Shown in pieces: positions 57,011 to 64,000 of a DNA stretch of 64,000 nt. The notes beneath the pieces are model-generated. The model was not told where the DNA came from, made no database searches, and saw nothing but the letters and a program-made list of their open reading frames with translations. Within the stretch, counting starts at the first letter, position 1, and each line of letters starts with the position of its first letter. The translations under genes and the position numbers were made by a program. The stretch is from Winogradskyella vincentii (GTDB taxonomy: Bacteria > Bacteroidota > Bacteroidia > Flavobacteriales > Flavobacteriaceae): NCBI RefSeq assembly GCF_020166345.1, contig NZ_JAIUJS010000001.1, forward strand, positions 1 to 64,000, in the 5' to 3' direction.

Positions 57011-58283
57011 ACTGTCTTTTGTAGTATATCTGAACAAAAATAATTACAACGATTAGATATATTATATACCTCACAAAATGAGCAATAACTACTCCTTCGG
57101 TACCATAAGTATCAATAAATATCTTGGTAAGCACGTAAAATAAAACCAGAGAAATTAACTCTGTAATCACGAAACTTTTCACCAATTTCTTGGCCAAAAA
57201 CTGATAAGCTAAAACCAAAGCACACAATCGTATAAAATCACCTAAAAGTTGCCATTTAAACAAGGGTTCCATTCCTAAGAAATTTGGATAAATCAATTCA
57301 ATAATATAATTACGTAACAGATATACCAACACCATACCAGCAAAGAAAATTGGCAGTATGGTTTTATAAATATTAATCACCTCTTTATTAAAATCTGTAC
57401 GGTTATTAATACTTGCAAATCTTGGTAAAACATATAGCGTAAATAAACCTGTCGCAAAAACCATATAATTCTTTGATATAAAGTTTATAGCTGTCCAGTA
57501 ACCTGCTTCATTAATATTTATATCTTCAGTTACAATTGTTCTAATTTCTAACTCGATAAAGTTTATAAGAAAAGCCGAGACAAAAGACATTAAGGTAAAG
57601 GCTAAAAGACTATTTCTGTAACCCAAATTGAGCTTGAAATTCTTAAATTTCACGTAACGATTTAGAGTTTTGCCAAATATTAATATCAACGTTACTAATT
57701 GTATGATTGGAGCAATGGCAATCGCAATTATAACACCATCTAGATTATAGCTATAAAGCCCAATTACTAACACTAATGAAGCTAACAAATAACTTATCAG
57801 CTCAATTTTTGCATACTTTTTATAATCAGACAATCCACTGACAACACCACTTATAATTCTACTAAAAGCAATAAAGGGAACTATAATCGCCAAAAGTTTA
57901 AAAACATATGAATATTCGGTTGAATCAAATACATATCCTGTAAAATAATCTGCTCCAATAAATAAGACTAAAGAAGAAATTACCGACCCAATAATTAGAA
58001 ATGCTGTAGCGCTTGAAAAGACTTTGGTAAGTTCAGGCCGATTATCTTTAAATTCTGAAACATACTTTACAACACCACTAAAAGTGCCAAGTGTAGAAGT
58101 ACTCGATAGCATTGCAAGTATATTTCTAATTTGTCCAATATTGGCAATACCTGCTTCACCAACTGTAACGGCCAACAACCTTTGTATAAAAACAGAGACA
58201 ATGAGCCTTATAAAAATTACTACAGCGTTTAAAGAGGTTATCTTTAAAACGATATTATTTTTAATAAAGCCTGGAAGTTTCAA
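56991..58283 (-). CDS. O-antigen translocase (Wzx, first copy)
   Basis: 430 residues with about 12 membrane helices and the polysaccharide-flippase features of MATE-like Wzx proteins. TTG start at 58283 (MKLPGFIKNNIVLKITS), since no ATG precedes it in frame. It shares the segment NEAGYWTAINFISKNYMVFATGLFTLYVLPRFASIN and LLGDFIRLCALVLAYQFLAKKL with the gene upstream, so the two are paralogues. It flips the lipid-linked repeat unit across the inner membrane. Confidence 0.88.
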   Translation of the reverse strand: MKLPGFIKNNIVLKITSLNAVVIFIRLIVSVFIQRLLAVTVGEAGIANIGQIRNILAMLSSTSTLGTFSGVVKYVSEFKDNRPELTKVFSSATAFLIIGSVISSLVLFIGADYFTGYVFDSTEYSYVFKLLAIIVPFIAFSRIISGVVSGLSDYKKYAKIELISYLLASLVLVIGLYSYNLDGVIIAIAIAPIIQLVTLILIFGKTLNRYVKFKNFKLNLGYRNSLLAFTLMSFVSAFLINFIELEIRTIVTEDININEAGYWTAINFISKNYMVFATGLFTLYVLPRFASINNRTDFNKEVINIYKTILPIFFAGMVLVYLLRNYIIELIYPNFLGMEPLFKWQLLGDFIRLCALVLAYQFLAKKLVKSFVITELISLVLFYVLTKIFIDTYGTEGVVIAHFVRYIIYLIVVIIFVQIYYKRQSKIDAL

Positions 58284-58293
58284 TATTTCTAAT

Positions 58294-59604
58294 TTAGCTT
58301 TCTTCTATTCCTTCATCCGAAAGTACACCGAACAAAGAACTACCAAAAATTAGTAATATTATTCCGAAATGCATAAAATAACTTAAACAATGACCCATTA
58401 CGGCACCTTTTAAACCATAGAGATCAATAAAATAAATACTGGTAAAATAAATGATTACAAACAAAAATATTTCAAGCACAATGAAATGTGCAAACATTTT
58501 TTTCGCCAAGAATTGATAAGCTATAACCATGGATAAAACCCTCATAAAATCACCTAAAATTTGGTAACCGAATAATTCTTCAACAGGTTGAAAATCTTGT
58601 GTAAATAAAAGACTTACTAATAAGGATCTACTCAAATATATAACCAATAGAATTATGGCAAAAATTGGCATTATGGTTTTATAAAAACTAAACACTTCTT
58701 TTCTAAATTCTTTCTTGGTATTTATTTCAGCAAATCTTGGTAATATATACAATACCATCAATGAATTAATAAACATCAAATAATAATCAGAAACACGATT
58801 CATTGCCTGCCAATAACCTGCTTCTTTTAATCCAATTTCTGCAATTAAATAATTTCTAATAATAATTAAGACAATGGGAATGGCTATTGAAGAAACCAAT
58901 GCCATAATCATATATGGGCTTAGATTGTTTAATACTGAAAAACTAAAATCGGATATTTTTATATAGTTCATTAAGTTCTTCCTGTATAGTATACCCACAA
59001 TAGAAATTAAAAGGTTTAATGCTGGTGTAATGACCACTGCAACCAAAGCTCCATCAATATTATCTTGCCATATCAATAAAATGGTTACTAAAAGACCAAG
59101 AACTTGCCCGATAATATTGATTATGAATAGAATTTTATACTTCGAAAAACCATTCATTATGGCAAACACAAACATGTTTAATGCATAAAATGGCAATACA
59201 ATTGAAAGTATCTCAATGACATAGGTGTACTTGTAATTCCCTTGAAATATTAAGCTATTAATATATTCGGCATTATAATAACATAAAAATGCCAAAAGCA
59301 TTGAAGCGAAAAAGCCTAAGTAAAATACCGTAGACAATGTTTTACCAAGCTCGATAGAATTATTCTTAAACTTATCTATAAACTTTACTACCCCTTTATA
59401 GAGACCTGCAATAGCAACAGATTGAACTGCGCTAAGAAAATTCCTCAAGTTACCGATAAGAGCCATTCCCTCAGCTCCAATAAAAACTGCGATAAATTTT
59501 GAGACTAAAATTCCAGCAATAATCTTAACACTAATATTAGCCGTGTTAAGGCTAGCCGCCTTATTTAAGACTTCTGTGTTTATATAATCGAAAAATTTCT
59601 TCAA
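58294..59604 (-). CDS. O-antigen translocase (Wzx, second copy)
   Basis: 436 residues with about 12 membrane helices. The TTG start at 59604 follows the aminotransferase stop directly (TAATTG). KEAGYWQAMNRVSDYYLMFINSLMVLYILPRFAEIN and ILGDFMRVLSMVIAYQFLAKKM match the neighbouring flippase. Enzymes of the WzxE type are often found beside a sugar aminotransferase, as here. Confidence 0.88.
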   Translation of the reverse strand: MKKFFDYINTEVLNKAASLNTANISVKIIAGILVSKFIAVFIGAEGMALIGNLRNFLSAVQSVAIAGLYKGVVKFIDKFKNNSIELGKTLSTVFYLGFFASMLLAFLCYYNAEYINSLIFQGNYKYTYVIEILSIVLPFYALNMFVFAIMNGFSKYKILFIINIIGQVLGLLVTILLIWQDNIDGALVAVVITPALNLLISIVGILYRKNLMNYIKISDFSFSVLNNLSPYMIMALVSSIAIPIVLIIIRNYLIAEIGLKEAGYWQAMNRVSDYYLMFINSLMVLYILPRFAEINTKKEFRKEVFSFYKTIMPIFAIILLVIYLSRSLLVSLLFTQDFQPVEELFGYQILGDFMRVLSMVIAYQFLAKKMFAHFIVLEIFLFVIIYFTSIYFIDLYGLKGAVMGHCLSYFMHFGIILLIFGSSLFGVLSDEGIEES

Positions 59605-60702
59605 TTAATAGGTGTTTAAGGCGTCAATAACGCTATTTACTTCATCATTGGTCATAATGGGACTCATCGGCAAACTTATTACTCTTTGATGAATCTTCTC
59701 TGTAATTGGCAAATTTAATTTGGAATAAACTTTCAATGCCTCTTGCTTATGCGGTGGTATTGGGTAATGAACCAACCAACCTATTTCATTTCTATCCAAA
59801 TATTTTGAAAATTGGTCTCTGTCTTCAACTTCTACCACAAAGGCATAAAAAACATGATCGTTACTATTATTGTAGCTAGGTAGTTTTATCTTTGAATTTT
59901 TAATTTCTCTTAAATACATTTTAGCAATTTCTTGCCTTCTTTCATTATCCTTATTTAGAGATTTCAGTTTTATTGACAAGAATGAAGCTTGTAATCCATC
60001 AAGCCTGCTATTAAAGCCAACGATTTTATTCTGATACTTTTTCTCACTGCCATAATTAGACAACTTCCTAACAACATTTATTAATTGTAAGTCATTAGTC
60101 ACCACTGCTCCGCCATCACCAAGTGCTCCAAGATTCTTACTTGGATAAAAACTAAATGCACCAGCATCAGCTAGGTTACCAGCCCTACCCATTTCACATG
60201 AGGCACCATGAGCTTGTGCAGCATCTTCTATTAACAAAATGTTCTTTTCGTCAGACATTTTCTTAATGGCTTCTACATCAGCCAATTGACCATATAAATG
60301 AACGACTATAATAGCTTTTATTTCTTCGTTTAAGATTGACTTTATCGCTTTAGATGAAATATTATAGCTATCTCTATCTGGCTCTATAAATACGGGAATT
60401 AGACCTGAATGGATTACAGAAAGAATTGTTGCGATAAATGTATTAGCCGGCACAAGCACTTTATCACCTTCATTTAATTGACCTAACTCTATATATCCCT
60501 TTAAGATTAAGGTTAAGGCATCTAAACCATTTCCTGCACCAACACAATACTTTGCGCCACAATAATCACTGAACTCATTTTCGAATTTTGTTACGCTTTT
60601 TCCTAAAATAAATTGTGATTCGTTTAGACTTTCACTTAAGACTTCATGAAACTGATCTCTAAATCTGTCGTTTATTTTATGTAGGTCTAGAAAGGGTATC
60701 AT
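59605..60702 (-). CDS. DegT/DnrJ/EryC1/StrS sugar aminotransferase (FdtB/QdtB-like)
   Basis: 365 residues. The PLP lysine is Lys189 in FSFYPSKNLGALGDGGAVVT, with the upstream LIEDAAQAHGA motif. Members transfer an amino group to keto-sugar nucleotides. Together with the FdtA-type isomerase in the same locus it likely makes a dTDP-3-amino-3,6-dideoxyhexose. It overlaps the upstream GNAT-like gene by 4 bases. Confidence 0.92.
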   Translation of the reverse strand: MIPFLDLHKINDRFRDQFHEVLSESLNESQFILGKSVTKFENEFSDYCGAKYCVGAGNGLDALTLILKGYIELGQLNEGDKVLVPANTFIATILSVIHSGLIPVFIEPDRDSYNISSKAIKSILNEEIKAIIVVHLYGQLADVEAIKKMSDEKNILLIEDAAQAHGASCEMGRAGNLADAGAFSFYPSKNLGALGDGGAVVTNDLQLINVVRKLSNYGSEKKYQNKIVGFNSRLDGLQASFLSIKLKSLNKDNERRQEIAKMYLREIKNSKIKLPSYNNSNDHVFYAFVVEVEDRDQFSKYLDRNEIGWLVHYPIPPHKQEALKVYSKLNLPITEKIHQRVISLPMSPIMTNDEVNSVIDALNTY

Positions 60703-61646
60703 ACTAAAGAAATTCTTAAAATATTCTGCTTATACTCATTGCAACCTAGTTCTATTTTTTGCCTCAGCAAGCCTATATTATATCCTTCTGGATATGATTT
60801 ATCCATTACTGTTCCCATTGAAAAATAACTTTTCCCTTCAGCTTTGAATTTATAAATAAGATTGATAAATAAATATTCCAATGCTCGCTCTTTTTCACCT
60901 GAAGCTGTTGTTGCTCCATATTGTGATTTCACAATATGTCCTTTATCAAAAATAGTAATACCAGCTAATATTTCTCCTTTCAAATAGATATTAAACTGCT
61001 TTATATGATTGCTATATCTAGATTTTAATAACGAAATCTCCTGTAAAGTGTGAACTGGTTTAGTGTTATGTCTATCTTTTAATCGTGGTACCAAAACCTG
61101 ATTCCAAAATTCATCAAAATTGTCCTCTTCCTTAATTTCAAACCCTTTGTCCTTATTTTTTCTATAATGTTTTAGTTTGGTTTTATGTATGCTTAAAGGC
61201 TTGTTGTAGTCAATAGCCAAAACCTTATTTGCACCAATAATATTTGCAGTATAATCCATCAATGCAGTAAACACATAATGAGATAAATCACATTGGTAGA
61301 ATGTTGGTAATTCTCTGATTTCCAAAAACTTAAAACCAACATCCTTTAGAAAGGTTAATACTGCATCTACAACCGCTTTGATACTTTCAACATCTAAGTT
61401 TTTCCTTGTGATTAATCCACCATATGTTAGGCCTTGGTGTGAAATAAGTTCATCAGTACTTTTATTAGCGGGCAATACAGCAACTATCTCGTTATCCTTT
61501 CTTACAATAAGCGAAAAGTCATCAAACCTATCGCTGTGGTAGTCCATAAAGTTTCGATTGAACAAAAATGTACCTTCTTGAGAGTTCTCAATAAACGAAT
61601 TCCATTCGGAAGCCTTTTCAGTGGTATATTTTTCTACTAGTATAAT
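60699..61646 (-). CDS. FemAB-like GNAT acyltransferase, start codon unclear
   Basis: The core resembles GNAT/FemAB-like proteins of polysaccharide loci: NFMDYHSDRFDDFSLIV, VLPANKSTDELISHQGLTYGGLI, and the C-terminal LEYLFINLIYKFKAEGKSYFSMGT. A TTG at 61565 would start the protein in the middle of the conserved TFLFNRNFMDYHSDRF stretch. The frame is open further, to 61646, and encodes EKYTTEKASEWNSFIEN, which looks like the natural N-terminus, but this part has no ATG, GTG or TTG. I give the whole open stretch (315 codons, beginning ATT). The gene may transfer an acyl group to the amino sugar made by its neighbours. Confidence 0.75.
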   Translation of the reverse strand: MILVEKYTTEKASEWNSFIENSQEGTFLFNRNFMDYHSDRFDDFSLIVRKDNEIVAVLPANKSTDELISHQGLTYGGLITRKNLDVESIKAVVDAVLTFLKDVGFKFLEIRELPTFYQCDLSHYVFTALMDYTANIIGANKVLAIDYNKPLSIHKTKLKHYRKNKDKGFEIKEEDNFDEFWNQVLVPRLKDRHNTKPVHTLQEISLLKSRYSNHIKQFNIYLKGEILAGITIFDKGHIVKSQYGATTASGEKERALEYLFINLIYKFKAEGKSYFSMGTVMDKSYPEGYNIGLLRQKIELGCNEYKQNILRISLV

Positions 61647-61674
61647 TTAGTCGTGAATTTAATAAGCTTAATTT

Positions 61675-63159
61675 TCAATCTAATATATTTACCACATTAC
61701 CTTTTCCGTCAATTGATTTAATTACATCTTTATAACCTAAATTATTTAATTTAAGATTGTAACTAGAATCATCCTCCAAATTATCTAGGTACTTTGGGTT
61801 TTCGCTTAATGCTGCAAAAAGCACTCTAAATACATTGACATTAGATTTTAAATCTTTGTCATAACCCTCAGTTAGATTTCCATTCCATTTTATGGCGGCG
61901 ATGTTTGAAAATATAGATTTTACCAGTTCTGGTTTCTCATTAGAATATAGGTCATTAAAACTTCTCAAACCAACCCAACCTCCATGGTCGGCTAATATAA
62001 TGATTATCGAATTTTCGTCATTATCTGAAATATATGTAACAATATCCTTAAGCCAAACATTAACTTCCTCAATTCGGTCTAAATACCTAGATCTTTCCGT
62101 ATCGATTGATTCATCAGTATTATAGAAAGCAACATGATGCGGCAATAATTTTTCTATAAAAAAGAACTTAGGGTTCTTATCTTCAGGTTTAAATACTTTT
62201 TTAAAATCTTTATATACATCTCTAACTTCGCTCCCTCCTATTGTTATATAAGGGAAATCACTCTTTTCGATGTTATAATGATCGTAAATCTTCTGCTTTT
62301 TATTCTGTTGAAAATATTCATCTTCAGCGATAAAATGTGTCTGGTATCCATTGTTGTTAAAAATGGAAACCACTGGATTATTGGTTGAGATTATCTCTCT
62401 TCCGTTTGCCATTTCAATTTTTGGAAATAACATATCAGCGAACTTATGCTGTTTCATAGCAAATAACGAGGCATTTGAAGTTAAACTGGCAGGATAATTA
62501 CTTCTAAATCCATCATAAACCTTATATCCATTAGTCTCTAACCAACTAAACAAATCACTTTTTGCACTATATGGTGAAGAGTCAAACACTTGTTCAGACA
62601 CATATCCGTCTGGCTGAATCATATAAACGTTTGGTGTTTTCTTGAACTTAACATTTTCTATATCATCAGGTTGTCTTACCCATGTATCTGGCTTAATATC
62701 CTCATAAGCATGGATAAGAATTCTTAACATTGACAAACCCGAAAACAACAATAGCATCACTATGATTTTCTTATAAAGTTTTCTAGGTTTGAAGGGTATT
62801 AATTTCCACAATGCAACAAGTGCAAGCAATAAAAAAACACGTTTTAAGGTAGAATTAAAATAAGTATGTGTTAGAAAAAAAATAACACCTATAACTAAAA
62901 ACCAAAATAAAGCGTGTCCCTTATGTTTATGTAATTTCTTATTGGTTTTAAAACACATATAATAAACTGCGTTTAAGCCTACCGCAAATCCAATTAAACA
63001 TGCCGAAAAAAAGAGTAGATGTGAAATTGAATTTAAAGCCCAATAATTATTGGCAACATAAAAGAGAATTGGAGCAATTCCTATTGCAACAAATGCGAGG
63101 ATTGGTGACTCATGCTCACTGTCTATAAATGCGAGTATTTTTTGTTTTAGATTACTCAA
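61675..63159 (-). CDS. Membrane sulfatase / alkaline-phosphatase-superfamily transferase
   Basis: 494 residues, TTG start at 63159, overlapping the methyltransferase stop by 4 bases (TTGA). Five membrane helices fill the first ~150 residues. The catalytic domain follows: MIQPDGYVSE (metal ligand Asp), SNYPASLTSNASLFAM (nucleophile region) and ILADHGGWVG (metal ligands Asp, His). It is like LTA-synthase or phosphoethanolamine transferases and may decorate the polysaccharide with a phosphorylated group in the periplasm. Confidence 0.8.
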   Translation of the reverse strand: MSNLKQKILAFIDSEHESPILAFVAIGIAPILFYVANNYWALNSISHLLFFSACLIGFAVGLNAVYYMCFKTNKKLHKHKGHALFWFLVIGVIFFLTHTYFNSTLKRVFLLLALVALWKLIPFKPRKLYKKIIVMLLLFSGLSMLRILIHAYEDIKPDTWVRQPDDIENVKFKKTPNVYMIQPDGYVSEQVFDSSPYSAKSDLFSWLETNGYKVYDGFRSNYPASLTSNASLFAMKQHKFADMLFPKIEMANGREIISTNNPVVSIFNNNGYQTHFIAEDEYFQQNKKQKIYDHYNIEKSDFPYITIGGSEVRDVYKDFKKVFKPEDKNPKFFFIEKLLPHHVAFYNTDESIDTERSRYLDRIEEVNVWLKDIVTYISDNDENSIIIILADHGGWVGLRSFNDLYSNEKPELVKSIFSNIAAIKWNGNLTEGYDKDLKSNVNVFRVLFAALSENPKYLDNLEDDSSYNLKLNNLGYKDVIKSIDGKGNVVNILD

Positions 63160-64000
63160 GCTTTAATCTTCATTAAGTACATAACCCGCTCAGAGCTCTT
63201 TACTTCAAGCTTTTCGATAATATCAAAATATGCCGAATATGATTTTTCAAAATTAACAATGTTGTAAAAATCAAAATACGATTCAAATTCTCCTTTGGCT
63301 CTTAACAACCGTTTTACCCAGGAGTCATTTCGATTTGGAAACTCAATAATTAAATCTTTTGAAAAAATACTGAAAAACTTCGCGGATTCTATAAAAGGGA
63401 CATTACCAGATAATGACATATGATGAATAACCGCTAAAGCCATAGTAACATCTGGTGAATATTGTTTGATTCGTTCTAAAAATGAACTTCGTTCTTTATT
63501 GTTTAAGCCAATTGCAGGTGATGGATTTAGCACATTTAGAACAAATGGTAAAATGTCCTTTTCTTTGTTCTTCTTCATTGTAAGATAATTGATATCTACT
63601 ACATTGTTATCAATATCACATACAAGGTTTTCTTCAATTTTATAATCAATGAACCTTACGAATGTCCCATCGTTTCCTCCTACATCAATTAACTTCGTAG
63701 GATTCAAATTATTTATCCAGCTATTAATTATTGCAGATTTATGCTTAAATGCCTCGTCTGAATAGTTTGTTTTATCGTAATAATCAGACCATTCGGTTTG
63801 ACCTTTAAGCTTTAAGTTTTTAATATGGCTGTATAAGCTTTCTATTATATTAAGTAATCCTTTTTTAGACAATTCCTTAACCTTAGTCTCGCCTTCATAA
63901 TCGGTATTGTGCTTACTTTCTAGCTTTGCCAAAAGATGGATATTACTAAATAATGTAGGATTCAGTTTTGTTCTTTTAGGTAGCATTGAGCTAATTAATG
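63156..64000 (-). CDS. SAM-dependent methyltransferase of polysaccharide loci (5' end beyond window)
   Basis: The frame is open to the right edge. An ATG at 63986 begins MLPKRTKLNPTLFSNIHLLAKLESKH, but this stretch looks internal to a longer methyltransferase family in which an N-terminal section of some 150 residues or more precedes it. The frame upstream to 64000 reads LISS, so I treat the gene as partial. TEWSDYYDKTNYSDEAFKHK and LIDVGGNDGTFVRFIDYK (SAM motif I) are visible, as is VMYLMKIKA at the end. Its start and product beyond the edge cannot be seen. Confidence 0.75.
   Translation of the reverse strand, partial: LISSMLPKRTKLNPTLFSNIHLLAKLESKHNTDYEGETKVKELSKKGLLNIIESLYSHIKNLKLKGQTEWSDYYDKTNYSDEAFKHKSAIINSWINNLNPTKLIDVGGNDGTFVRFIDYKIEENLVCDIDNNVVDINYLTMKKNKEKDILPFVLNVLNPSPAIGLNNKERSSFLERIKQYSPDVTMALAVIHHMSLSGNVPFIESAKFFSIFSKDLIIEFPNRNDSWVKRLLRAKGEFESYFDFYNIVNFEKSYSAYFDIIEKLEVKSSERVMYLMKIKA

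Overview
The window is a chromosomal segment of a low-GC member of the Bacteroidota, almost certainly a marine-type Flavobacteriaceae. The signs are: the gene order tRNA-tuf-tRNA-secE-nusG-rplKAJL-rpoBC; DUF3467, DUF2851, PspC and DUF1343 (NamZ) proteins typical of the group; promoters of the TAnnTTTG type; and the near absence of Shine-Dalgarno sequences, with the informative exception of rpsU.

Layout. (1) 1-7124, minus: the first ~2374 residues of a giant secreted protein built of thrombospondin type 3-like calcium repeats, a duplicated jelly-roll-like module and C-terminal DUF11 repeats; it runs off the left edge. (2) 7713-9675, plus: prfC and a small Fe-S domain protein. (3) 9971-25270, minus: the translation/transcription core, read from right to left as rpsU, xerC, hpf, four tRNAs, tuf, tRNA-Trp, secE, nusG, rplK, rplA, rplJ, rplL, rpoB, rpoC and a DUF3467 gene, with several intercistronic hairpins. 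(4) 25341-36010, minus: membrane and envelope genes (carboxypeptidase-regulatory-like protein, acyl-CoA dehydrogenase, HhH protein, sodium:alanine symporter, K+ channel, PspC, DUF2851) and a two-gene FIST/hybrid histidine kinase sensory unit. (5) 36270-51167, mixed strands: a lipoprotein, a cysteine synthase/CBS-like enzyme, a LolC/E-type permease head-to-head with a NamZ-like muramidase, a coupled GDPD / fatty-acid-hydroxylase / degenerate-thioredoxin operon, a TPR + outer-membrane barrel pair, and ftsE. (6) 51164-64000: a surface polysaccharide (O-antigen or capsule) locus with frequent strand switches. It holds a 2OG-Fe(II) oxygenase, a KpsS/LipB-like protein, three glycosyltransferases, an FdtA-type ketoisomerase, a DegT aminotransferase, a FemAB/GNAT-like protein, two tandem Wzx flippases, a membrane alkaline-phosphatase-superfamily transferase and a methyltransferase that runs off the right edge.

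How it works together. The core region makes ribosome and RNA polymerase components and contains plausible autoregulatory signals, the clearest being a perfect AGGAGG before rpsU. The polysaccharide locus has the parts to make a dTDP-3-amino-3,6-dideoxyhexose (FdtA isomerase, FdtB-like aminotransferase, possibly the GNAT protein as acyltransferase), build repeat units and flip them. No polymerase or nucleotide-sugar precursor genes are visible; they may lie beyond the right edge.

I found no CRISPR array, transposase, prophage or known defence system. The most interesting items are the mosaic giant surface protein, the rpsU SD signal, the FIST-kinase pair, a FemAB-like gene that seems to lack any standard start codon, the tandem Wzx pair in a locus that also has a Kps-like protein, a cluster of TTG starts, and a partial 3'-end duplication beside the DUF3467 gene.
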